64,000 bases of DNA from IMG/VR virus record IMGVR_UViG_3300022074_000019, positions 1 through 64,000 of that record. One strand, written 5' to 3'. A model generated the notes under the pieces. The model was not told the DNA's origin. It worked only from the letters and a program-made list of their open reading frames with translations, and ran no database searches. The position numbers and the translations under genes were made by a program. Below, in pieces: positions 22,977 to 28,749 of this stretch; within the stretch, counting starts at the first letter, position 1; the number at the start of each line of letters is the position of its first letter. The DNA comes from a virus.

Positions 22977-23022
22977 CGTTCATCCCTAAAGGGACGCAAG
23001 TAAGGCAGAGCCTGAAGGAACG
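22977..23022 (+). promoter_or_regulatory. Glutamine riboswitch (glnA / Downstream-peptide RNA type)
   Basis: CGTTC at 22977-22981 is the exact complement of GAACG at 23018-23022 (closing stem P1). Inside are TCCC-TAAA-GGGA (P2) and AGGC-AGA-GCCT (P3). The joining sequences ATCC, GGACGCAAGTA and TGAAGGAACG are close to the conserved core of the glnA and Downstream-peptide RNAs, which bind glutamine in cyanobacteria and their phages. It ends 31 bases before a short gene with ribosome binding site GGAGG, exactly the Downstream-peptide arrangement. It should couple expression of the peptide to nitrogen status. Confidence 0.85.
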
Positions 23023-23053
23023 GGAAATTTCTTAAACACTATGGAGGTTTCCA

Positions 23054-23245
23054 ATGTCTAACGTAATGATTCGTGGTCTCATGAAAGTCCACAAAGATAA
23101 CCGTCGTGCTAGCAATGAGCAGGCACGCGAACTCAACCATCTTCGCAGTCGCTCCTACCGTGGAGTTCCTACTAAGAACACCAACTGGATTACCGCTGAT
23201 GTTCACGGTAATTTTGTTTATCGTGGTGTTGCTTACACCAAATGA
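23054..23245 (+). CDS. Riboswitch-controlled small peptide, DUF4278-like
   Basis: 63 residues, basic, with S-Y-R-G-V-P and a second V-Y-R-G-V-A-Y near the C terminus, the repeated Y-R-G-x-x-Y motif of DUF4278 peptides found in cyanobacteria. Short proteins of this sort sit behind glutamine riboswitches in picocyanobacteria, and some related glutamine-controlled peptides inhibit glutamine synthetase. Here it is the only gene behind the riboswitch and has GGAGG at 23044-23048. A likely role is to retune host nitrogen metabolism during infection; the exact target is unknown. Confidence 0.75.
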   Translation: MSNVMIRGLMKVHKDNRRASNEQARELNHLRSRSYRGVPTKNTNWITADVHGNFVYRGVAYTK

Positions 23246-23249
23246 AATA

Positions 23250-23273
23250 GCCGGCTAACGCCGGCTTTTTTCT
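23250..23273 (+). terminator. TAAC-loop terminator (copy 6), end of the left arm
   Basis: GCCGGC-TAAC-GCCGGC at 23250-23265 followed by TTTTTT. The loop-closing pair is C-G, while copies 1, 4 and 5 have T-A. It separates the + arm from the convergent - strand operon. Confidence 0.85.
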
Positions 23274-23279
23274 ACTTTT

Positions 23280-23591
23280 TTATGAATAAAGATCTTCGTA
23301 GATATCGTCACTCATTTTAGGTCTAAAGGATTCACTCATTTGTTTATCCTGTCCAATTTCTCTATAGCGTTCTTGCTGAATACCAATACCTGGACTCTGC
23401 CCACCAGTGCCAGGTGTACGAATCTCTGTACGCTTTGGACCATTGGCTGCATAAGCTTGCCTACCATTCCAAGCACGAGCTTTCTTAAGAGCTTGACGTT
23501 GTTTACTTACAGCACCTGTACGTGTCAATGAATCTTTATCTTGATCAGAGACACGCCGTAAGTCAGTTTTTTCAGTGCGGAACCCTGCCAC
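23280..23591 (-). CDS. Basic disordered hypothetical protein
   Basis: 103 residues, rich in Arg, Lys, Gln, Gly. No folded domain visible. It starts with GTG overlapping the previous gene by 20 bases, and is the last gene of the - operon that begins at 25206. Start choice is uncertain. Confidence 0.5.
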   Translation of the reverse strand: MAGFRTEKTDLRRVSDQDKDSLTRTGAVSKQRQALKKARAWNGRQAYAANGPKRTEIRTPGTGGQSPGIGIQQERYREIGQDKQMSESFRPKMSDDIYEDLYS

Positions 23592-23787
23592 TACGTCTTA
23601 CCATTGCTTTCTCTTCCATTGTAAGAGGTTCTTTTGCATTGGGCTCAGCATAAAAACACACAATCCAATCTGAATCGCGTGACAATAATTCATCCTGCAT
23701 GGCCTCTTCTAGCATGCTTAGAGCTGCTAGTTGATGAGGCTCCTGGTAGTACTTAAAAATGTCTCTCAAAGATATCTTTGCTTTCAC
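23572..23787 (-). CDS. Small protein with an FKYY...HQ domain shared with the endolysin
   Basis: 71 residues. The pattern L-x-D-I-F-K-Y-Y-Q-E-P-H-Q-L-A-A-L followed by D-S-D-W-I-V is also seen at the N terminus of the GH19 endolysin at 28750 (F-F-K-Y-Y-N-E-E-E-H-Q-I-R-A-I, S-D-W-V). The shared piece is about 45 residues and may be a binding or targeting module. GTG start in a GTGA overlap with the upstream gene. Function unknown. Confidence 0.6.
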   Translation of the reverse strand: MKAKISLRDIFKYYQEPHQLAALSMLEEAMQDELLSRDSDWIVCFYAEPNAKEPLTMEEKAMVRRSGRVPH

Positions 23788-24044
23788 TGGAGACCAATCG
23801 TTGTTTGAAGCTCTTTAACTGCAACAGCTACAGGTTGAAGCACACTGACCATCTTCTTAGGGACTTCACGGTCAATCACCTGCACCACACCTTCAAGACG
23901 CTCAAAGCGGTCTTTATCTTCCACAACAATTAGCTCAACACGCTGTTCAAGATTATTCAATTTCTCGTCAAGCTTTTTAGCACGCAGGTGAGCAAAGGGG
24001 ATACTCAATGCAATAGCAAAGAGAGAACTAACTACGTATTCCAT
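23784..24044 (-). CDS. Membrane-anchored coiled-coil protein
   Basis: 86 residues: a hydrophobic helix at 3-19, then a charged coiled coil (K-L-D-E-K-L-N-N-L-E-Q-R-V-E-L). Same layout as the protein at 4933. Being in an operon near the endolysin, it could be a spanin- or holin-accessory protein, but no lysis motif is visible. Confidence 0.6.
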   Translation of the reverse strand: MEYVVSSLFAIALSIPFAHLRAKKLDEKLNNLEQRVELIVVEDKDRFERLEGVVQVIDREVPKKMVSVLQPVAVAVKELQTTIGLQ

Positions 24045-24079
24045 CTATCTATTTTGAACTAATTGAAGTCTAATACAAA

Positions 24080-24409
24080 TCACATCATCATGAGACCATC
24101 GTTGTCGATGTCATCGTCTTCCCAACCTGGGTCCATAATATCGGTGGGCATATTGTCATCTTCTGACTGCATCTTCAGCAGTTCAATGAATGTTTCTTCT
24201 GAAAGAATTTCAGGTAATCCTTCTTGCTTCTCTTCAATTTTGAAAACAACTCCGTTCTGAAGAAGCACATTCTGGACGCCGTTCTTCTGCTGCATGCGGG
24301 ACTTGAGAAGTTTAACTGCAGTTCGCTCTAGTTCGTGCCGGCTCATACGAGATACTTCATATCGCGCACGCTGTAGTGCAAACCGTTGTTCTATCGTCAA
24401 ATCCTTCAT
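24080..24409 (-). CDS. nblA: NblA-like phycobilisome degradation adaptor
   Basis: 109 residues. The first 50 match the NblA pattern: L-T-I-E-Q-R-F-A-L-Q, R-Y-E-V-x-R-M-S-R-H-E-L-E, then a second helix with L-L-K-S-R-M-Q-Q-K-N and L-L-Q-N-G. NblA dimers bind phycobilisomes and hand them to the Clp protease, and phage copies are thought to strip antennae for amino acids. Cellular NblA is about 60 residues; this one has a 50-residue acidic, Met- and Asp-rich tail. The start overlaps the HNH gene by 53 bases. The match is by pattern only. Confidence 0.6.
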   Translation of the reverse strand: MKDLTIEQRFALQRARYEVSRMSRHELERTAVKLLKSRMQQKNGVQNVLLQNGVVFKIEEKQEGLPEILSEETFIELLKMQSEDDNMPTDIMDPGWEDDDIDNDGLMMM

Positions 24410-24755
24410 TCTCTAAATCCTCTGCAACAATACGTTCGTTGGCGATCCACTCTTCGATCAATTCTTTGGCAATAGTGTTGTAAAACTCTTGCCGTTGATA
24501 CCACACTAGCCAATTTTCACTACCTTTGTCGTGATTACAACTTCGGCAGCATGGAAGTAAGTTAGATCGAAGGCTACTACCCCCTGCGGATTTGGGTTTT
24601 ATGTGATCAAGAGTGGTGGCTCTATTCTCACGGCAGTAAGCACAAAGACCGCCAAAAGCATATTTAAGTTCTTGACGGAATTGACGCTTGGCGGAGCCTT
24701 TATTGAGGCACTGGAGAGAGAACATAAGTTCCTTCCAGTCTTCTGCGTAACCCAT
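24357..24755 (-). CDS. HNH endonuclease
   Basis: 132 residues. C-A-Y-C, then T-L-D-H-I-K-P-K-S-A-G-G, S-N-L-L-P-C-C-R-S-C-N-H-D-K-G: a complete HNH domain with two C-x-x-C knuckles and the catalytic D-H. It could be a homing-type nuclease or assist DNA packaging or host DNA damage. Encoded inside the small - operon. Confidence 0.85.
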   Translation of the reverse strand: MGYAEDWKELMFSLQCLNKGSAKRQFRQELKYAFGGLCAYCRENRATTLDHIKPKSAGGSSLRSNLLPCCRSCNHDKGSENWLVWYQRQEFYNTIAKELIEEWIANERIVAEDLENEGFDDRTTVCTTACAI

Positions 24756-24784
24756 AGAGTTGTTATTAGCAACTTGGTTACAGT

Positions 24785-25060
24785 CTAATTGTCACTAGAG
24801 TCTTTAGAAGTATTCGTTCTATCTGATACATATGAAACACCCATTTCTCCACCTAGTGGTGTTTCACCTTGCTGTTTTTCCCAAAATTCCCACTCAGCTT
24901 CGTAAGCTTCTTCAGTCGCAGCAAGATACTCCTCCACAGCACTGTCCATTTTGTGTGGAAGAGTTGAGTAAAATTTTTCTCTATCTATTGCTCTTTTTAT
25001 GTCGTCAGCAATGCTTCGGCTGTTGTAATGCCATAGCCATTTGCCATCAGGGGGTATCAA
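24785..25060 (-). CDS. Hypothetical acidic protein, TTG start
   Basis: 91 residues, Trp- and Glu-rich. The only reasonable start is TTG at 25060, which overlaps the TGA of the preceding gene (TTGA), with AAGGG just upstream. No family recognised. Confidence 0.55.
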   Translation of the reverse strand: MIPPDGKWLWHYNSRSIADDIKRAIDREKFYSTLPHKMDSAVEEYLAATEEAYEAEWEFWEKQQGETPLGGEMGVSYVSDRTNTSKDSSDN

Positions 25061-25206
25061 CCCTTTTTTACAGAAGAGGGCTTAATAGCATTCAGCGCTT
25101 GAATCAACAGTTGAATAACACTGTTTGAGCGCAGAGGTGTAAGAGCAATAATTTCACTGGCAGCAGCGACAACGATCCAGAAGATCGGGCTTGCAAGTAC
25201 TTCCAT
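25057..25206 (-). CDS. Small membrane protein, first gene of the - operon
   Basis: 49 residues: a hydrophobic helix at 5-22 (S-P-I-F-W-I-V-V-A-A-A), then a second amphipathic helix with L-I-Q-A-L-N-A-I. It directly follows control region B, so it is the first gene of the unit reading down to 23280. Possibly holin-like, but too little sequence to say. Confidence 0.6.
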   Translation of the reverse strand: MEVLASPIFWIVVAAASEIIALTPLRSNSVIQLLIQALNAIKPSSVKKG

Positions 25207-25230
25207 AACTATGTATCAATAACTGTCCTT

Positions 25231-25350
25231 ATTCTAACTACCACGCTAACCACACTAAACCACGTAAGTTTCTATATACCTATTCTTTTATTCCTTCTAC
25301 TTAGGTTTTAATTAAGCAGTTTATAGGGACTAGTGTGGTAACTGCGGTTT
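25231..25350 (-). promoter_or_regulatory. Repeat-bearing control region B (inverted relative of region A)
   Basis: On the - strand: CGTGG (25264-25260), TGTGG (25254-25250), CGTGG (25245-25241), spaced 10 and 9 as in region A, then a -10-like TAGAAT at 25236-25231, 25 bases before the first gene. Upstream are TATATAG-AAACT and, at the far end, AAACCGC; the order matches region A over about 110 bases. It fills the gap between the integrase stop and the small membrane gene. Best read as a shared operator/promoter; attP or integrase arm sites are possible. Confidence 0.5.
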
Positions 25351-26128
25351 ACTGTAGTTTTTGCAGCTGCTCGTATTTATCTTCTAGCAGGATGTGGCCG
25401 TATTGAGCTGTCATTCCTGCAGGAACATGACCAATAATCGAGGCAGCAATGCTGTATTCAATTCCCGCTTTACGCATTCGTGTTGCGATGTTGTGCCTAA
25501 TGCCGTGAGCTGAGTGACCACAGCGCCGTTTCATGTAGCGACTGAAGTAATCACCCGCCTTAGGGTTAGTGTTAAAAGGGAAATTTTCGATAAATCTACG
25601 GTACTTATGATGGATAGGCACTTCTCGCCGGCTGGGCTCATTCTTGATTCCACGTACTTCATTATCGATAATGCTGAAGTGTGGGCATGGGTGATTTAAA
25701 ATAATATCTTCTGGTTTCAAGCAGGCCAGCTCATTCACTCTGAAGCCGTGATACCACAGTCCCATAAAGAGTGGATGTTCTGTTAGTCCAACCTCTTCGT
25801 AATAACTAAGAGGAAGAAACGGATATTTTTTCTTTCCTCGCTTTAATCCTTTCAATGATCCTCGCCACGGATTATCGTCAACAATTTCCATTTGCTCGTA
25901 GCCAATTTGCCAAATGGTTCCGCAGTACCCCAGTTGCGTTCTCACATAGCTCTGCTTGTATCCCAAATTGTTCAGCTGTGCTCGTCGAAGGTTGACAAAT
26001 TTTTTGTCCACTTCTTCAACCGGTTTGTCTTCAAAACCTCTGATTGCGTACTGCCATCCCCTGAGCGTGGCAGGAGCAACAGGCTGATAGCCCGCAACCG
26101 CTTCCATCAGTTCTTGTGTTGTGAGCAT
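25349..26128 (-). CDS. int: Tyrosine recombinase / integrase
   Basis: 259 residues with all catalytic residues of the family in order: Arg130 in G-F-R-V-N-E-L, Lys162 or nearby, His208-x-x-Arg211 in H-G-I-R-H-N, His234 in I-I-G-H-V and the nucleophile Tyr243 in A-Q-Y-G-H. The N-terminal 100 residues are the SAM-like core-binding domain. It should recombine an attP site with a host attB, allowing integration. It is short for the family and has no clear arm-binding domain. A 360-base non-coding block lies upstream, region B downstream. Confidence 0.92.
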   Translation of the reverse strand: MLTTQELMEAVAGYQPVAPATLRGWQYAIRGFEDKPVEEVDKKFVNLRRAQLNNLGYKQSYVRTQLGYCGTIWQIGYEQMEIVDDNPWRGSLKGLKRGKKKYPFLPLSYYEEVGLTEHPLFMGLWYHGFRVNELACLKPEDIILNHPCPHFSIIDNEVRGIKNEPSRREVPIHHKYRRFIENFPFNTNPKAGDYFSRYMKRRCGHSAHGIRHNIATRMRKAGIEYSIAASIIGHVPAGMTAQYGHILLEDKYEQLQKLQ

Positions 26129-26492
26129 AGTCAGATATAAGTAACGCCAATACTGTTCTACCTTGACTCGTCCGCTTTCGTGGGTTTACCTTGAGGGGTC
26201 ACCCCTGCGGGTGTTGTGTAATGGTAAGAACGTAGTACTGACGAGGGTTCTGAGTCTACAATACACTTCGAAAAACGTCAATTTATTGGCTTCTGGTTAA
26301 TTTGTAGTTGTGACGAAAGCAACACTTTTTATTAATGCAAACGTTGCTTTTTTGACGTTAATATAATAGTGATCCCCGAAGAAGAACTACGTCAGGGGTG
26401 CCATCGGGAACCAAAGTTGTGGGGTTTTTTGTAGTTTCCACCCATGTAATTGAATCCCCTGCCGACTGATCATTGGTGGGGGATCCCTTTTA
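26129..26492. other. Non-coding block beside the integrase
   Basis: 364 bases with no plausible gene. It contains AACGTCAA near 26273 and its inverse TTGACGTT at 26352, a TATAAT at 26362-26367, and alternating CCCC and GGGG tracts from 26374 to 26483 that can form several hairpins, the last followed by TTTTATTATT. It may hold attP, a small RNA or integrase control elements. I could not identify a tRNA fragment with certainty. Confidence 0.5.
26316..26353 (+). terminator. Long-loop hairpin with T-run
   Basis: AAAGCAAC at 26316-26323 and GTTGCTTT at 26343-26350 pair perfectly over a 19-base loop, then TTT. It could stop any + strand transcript coming through the integrase region. Confidence 0.5.
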
Positions 26493-26714
26493 TTATTTGC
26501 TAATAATATTCTTGTAAAAGTTTGCCTTCTTTTTCATTTTAGGTGTAGCATCAGGATCATTCAGCACTTTATTTGCAAAGGCCTTTCGTCCAGCTGGGGT
26601 GTCTGGGTGACCTGCTTTCGTAGCAGCTGCAGTAAACGTCCCCTTTGTTCCACCTTTTTTGCGGTGCGACATTTTTTCAAATGCTGCCTTGAGTCGATCG
26701 CCAGCTTTACGCAT
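26493..26714 (-). CDS. Small basic protein
   Basis: 73 residues, about a third Lys/Arg. H-R-K-K-G-G-T-K-G-T-F-T and G-H-P-D-T-P-A-G-R-K-A-F-A-N-K are notable. ATG 26714 gives an 8-base overlap with the upstream gene; a TTG at 26732 would extend it. It belongs to a run of small basic proteins that may be packaged or bind DNA. Function unknown. Confidence 0.6.
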   Translation of the reverse strand: MRKAGDRLKAAFEKMSHRKKGGTKGTFTAAATKAGHPDTPAGRKAFANKVLNDPDATPKMKKKANFYKNIISK

Positions 26715-26895
26715 TTTTCTTTTTCTTCTCAAAATGCTTACGCAGTTGCGGAGGCATCTTTGAAGTGTCCGTATCTTTTACATCAATCTTGCCATCTTTA
26801 TTGGTGTCCTTCTTTGTAGAATCAGCTTCTTCTTTCTTTTTATCAAAGAATGCCTGAGCCTTTTCTTTTGCTTTAGAGCGATTATTGTTAGACAT
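26707..26895 (-). CDS. Small Lys-rich protein with an EF-hand-like loop
   Basis: 62 residues. Lys-rich ends flank D-T-N-K-D-G-K-I-D-V-K-D, which fits the calcium-binding EF-hand/dockerin loop pattern DxNxDGxIxxxD. A single loop in such a basic protein is odd; it may bind calcium in the virion. No other motif. Confidence 0.6.
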   Translation of the reverse strand: MSNNNRSKAKEKAQAFFDKKKEEADSTKKDTNKDGKIDVKDTDTSKMPPQLRKHFEKKKKNA

Positions 26896-26930
26896 TGATA
26901 ATCTGCAGTGCTGTTCTAATTGTAATAAAA

Positions 26931-27185
26931 TTAACGACGATACTTCGCAGTCTTTTTAGCAACATCATCTGGCTGTTTGCTGAACTGTTTGCCTTTGCGA
27001 GCTGCTGCACGTTTTTTAGCAGTGCTCCTGGCGTATTCCTTATCAGACAATGCTTCTCGTGCTTTTTTAGGCAGATAACGCTCACCTGTAGCATTTTTGC
27101 CTTGAGTACTATTTTTGCCAGATTTAGTGCCCCAGTCTTCCTTGGTCCAACTATCTAATGATTTTTGTGATTCACGCTTAGCCAT
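26931..27185 (-). CDS. Small basic protein, DUF5872-like
   Basis: 84 residues with K-S-L-D-S-W-T-K-E-D-W, A-T-G-E-R-Y-L-P-K-K-A and G-K-Q-F-S-K-Q-P. I recall this pattern from DUF5872-type small proteins of marine and algal viruses; the name should be checked. Very basic, probably nucleic-acid-associated. ATG overlaps the upstream stop (TAATG). Confidence 0.65.
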   Translation of the reverse strand: MAKRESQKSLDSWTKEDWGTKSGKNSTQGKNATGERYLPKKAREALSDKEYARSTAKKRAAARKGKQFSKQPDDVAKKTAKYRR

Positions 27186-27394
27186 TAGTCTTTATAGCCT
27201 CCACCTTTTGCTTTGTATTCTTTGGCCATCATTTGGGCTTTACGAGCAGACCATTGCCCAGGTTTGCCGCCTTTGCTGCCAGCTTTGATGCGATTAAAAA
27301 TCTGCTTGCGTAAACCAGGCTTGGTGTAGTTACCTGCCTCATTGACTCGGGATTTAGCTTTTGCTTTTGCTTTCGATCTGGATTCAGCAGACAT
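27185..27394 (-). CDS. Small basic protein
   Basis: 69 residues, K/A/G-rich, with I-K-A-G-S-K-G-G-K-P-G-Q-W-S-A-R-K-A-Q, a signature I associate with small proteins shared between phages and large DNA viruses. ATG 27394 sits in an ATGA overlap. Possibly DNA-binding. Confidence 0.6.
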   Translation of the reverse strand: MSAESRSKAKAKAKSRVNEAGNYTKPGLRKQIFNRIKAGSKGGKPGQWSARKAQMMAKEYKAKGGGYKD

Positions 27395-27975
27395 CACATG
27401 TTCTCCTTAAGTTTAGTTAGACGCAAGGCTTGCTTTTTGTGTTTGTCAGATGCGCCATGAAGCTGCTCGATAATTTCTGACATTTCACTATTAACATCAG
27501 ATTCGTCAGCTGATTTATGCATTTCTTCTTCTGGTGACATTTTATCTTCAATTGGACCACCATGAATCCAAGCGTCACAGGTGCGATCACCTGCACATTT
27601 AAATTTGAACAGTTGGCAATAACCTAAATTTGCATGCTCAATAACATGCCGAGGATCAACATAAGGTTCTTCTTCTGTTCCAATACCTCCGCCAATGCAG
27701 CACATCACCTTCCAAGTTTGATCAAAGGCTCCACAGTTGCCACACCGAGCAGACATTGCTTCACAGATGTCTGTCTTAAACAGATCTGCTTTCTGTTGCC
27801 AAAACTCTTCGTTTGGATAGTCAGGATTCAAAGGACCGTAATTAAAATTCTCAATGGTCCAATTCCTATTTTTTGTATTTTCATGCACATCCGTGGTTGC
27901 CAACGGGCATGATTCTTTGTGATAAGTTACATGTTTACCAAGCATTGCTTGGGCTTGTCTTTCAGAATAATCCAT
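27394..27975 (-). CDS. Cys-rich protein with a possible iron-sulfur or zinc site
   Basis: 193 residues. Conserved-looking N-P-D-Y-P-N-E-E-F-W-Q-x-K-A is followed by C-G-N-C-G-A-F, later G-Y-C-Q-L-F-K-F-K-C-A-G-D-R-T-C-D-A-W. The order C-x-x-C-x-F ... G-x-C-x-x-F ... C-x-x-W recalls high-potential iron-sulfur proteins, with extra Cys. The last 50 residues are charged and helical. A zinc site is the alternative. It stands out among the basic neighbours. ATG 27975 (TAATG overlap) is preferred over a GTG two codons earlier. Confidence 0.6.
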   Translation of the reverse strand: MDYSERQAQAMLGKHVTYHKESCPLATTDVHENTKNRNWTIENFNYGPLNPDYPNEEFWQQKADLFKTDICEAMSARCGNCGAFDQTWKVMCCIGGGIGTEEEPYVDPRHVIEHANLGYCQLFKFKCAGDRTCDAWIHGGPIEDKMSPEEEMHKSADESDVNSEMSEIIEQLHGASDKHKKQALRLTKLKENM

Positions 27976-28250
27976 TACCACTTCACCTTATGTGACCAAT
28001 AACGTGCAGACAATTTACTGGGCTTTGAATCTTGTGCATTGTGTCGAGCGTAGTAAGACTTTTTGCGTGCCTTATCTTTGGCCGACTTAGGATTTTTACC
28101 AGCACCTTTTACGCCCTGTTGACCAAAACGAATCAACTTTTCAGTGCTGCCTACTTTTGCAAGTACTGCATGGGATTTTTTCGGATGATTAGGTGTACGT
28201 TTTGGCTTATTATAGCCAGAAAAAACTTCACCCGCTTTACGAATAGCCAT
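27975..28250 (-). CDS. Small basic protein
   Basis: 91 residues, strongly basic. It has L-I-R-F-G-Q-Q-G, K-K-S-Y-Y-A-R-H and S-A-R-Y-W-S-H-K-V-K-W, the K-S-[FY]-x-A-R-H...A-R-Y-W-S pattern seen in small proteins of marine phages and large viruses. Function unknown; DNA or capsid association is likely from charge. Confidence 0.65.
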   Translation of the reverse strand: MAIRKAGEVFSGYNKPKRTPNHPKKSHAVLAKVGSTEKLIRFGQQGVKGAGKNPKSAKDKARKKSYYARHNAQDSKPSKLSARYWSHKVKW

Positions 28251-28271
28251 GCTATTGCTTACGCTACTACC

Positions 28272-28415
28272 CTATTTTAGCGGCTCTAAAGGATCATCTT
28301 TGCCAGCACAGATAGCAACTGCTCGCTTGTAAAACATATTATCTCGTTTCTCTTCTGGAAGGGTTTCAAAATACTCTTTTACTTTTTCCCAATTGGTAAG
28401 TTCGTCTGGAGACAT
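28272..28415 (-). CDS. Small acidic hypothetical protein
   Basis: 47 residues, acidic, helical (P-D-E-L-T-N-W-E-K-V-K-E-Y-F start). ATG overlaps the TAA of the upstream gene by one base. No family recognised. Confidence 0.6.
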   Translation of the reverse strand: MSPDELTNWEKVKEYFETLPEEKRDNMFYKRAVAICAGKDDPLEPLK

Positions 28416-28684
28416 TATTCAGTAGAGGCAAGGAACTCCATCTCGGCATGCATTTGATCACTAAGAGAAGACACCTGCGCACAGGCACCAAGAATTAATC
28501 CACGTTGATTTGGTGTCAGTTTAGCGTCAATAGCATCTTCTGATAGGACAGCAGCAATGTCTCCAAGAGACATAATAATTGCAGGCAAACCCCACTTTTC
28601 CACCAATCCATGCATAACTGAAAGAAGTGGATTATCACCACTTTCAATTGCATCCCAAAATTCTTGGCGTTCCTCGTTCGTCAT
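28415..28684 (-). CDS. Hypothetical helical protein
   Basis: 89 residues, mostly helical, with a hydrophobic central segment (L-P-A-I-I-M-S-L-G-D-I-A-A-V-L). It is the first gene of the - strand unit starting at the divergent promoter 28709-28725. No family recognised. Confidence 0.65.
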   Translation of the reverse strand: MTNEERQEFWDAIESGDNPLLSVMHGLVEKWGLPAIIMSLGDIAAVLSEDAIDAKLTPNQRGLILGACAQVSSLSDQMHAEMEFLASTE

Positions 28685-28708
28685 TAATTACATCCAAGGG
28701 TTGCTTAC

Positions 28709-28725
28709 ATTCTACAAGTTAGAAT
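28709..28725. promoter_or_regulatory. Divergent promoter palindrome ATTCTACAAGTTAGAAT
   Basis: ATTCTA (28709-28714, TAGAAT on the - strand) and TAGAAT (28720-28725 on the + strand) form an inverted repeat, 25 bases from both the - gene at 28684 and the + endolysin at 28750. A near-identical 18-base version occurs at 57151-57168 between another divergent pair. Most likely two back-to-back -10 elements. Confidence 0.6.
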
Positions 28726-28749
28726 TGTGGTATACGATTTAGAATCAAT

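Noticed and set aside
26207-26270. Possible tRNA gene or att core
   Set aside because: The 5' half resembles tRNA-Gly, but no anticodon stem or T stem can be formed and there is no matching acceptor end. Kept only as a remark on the non-coding block.
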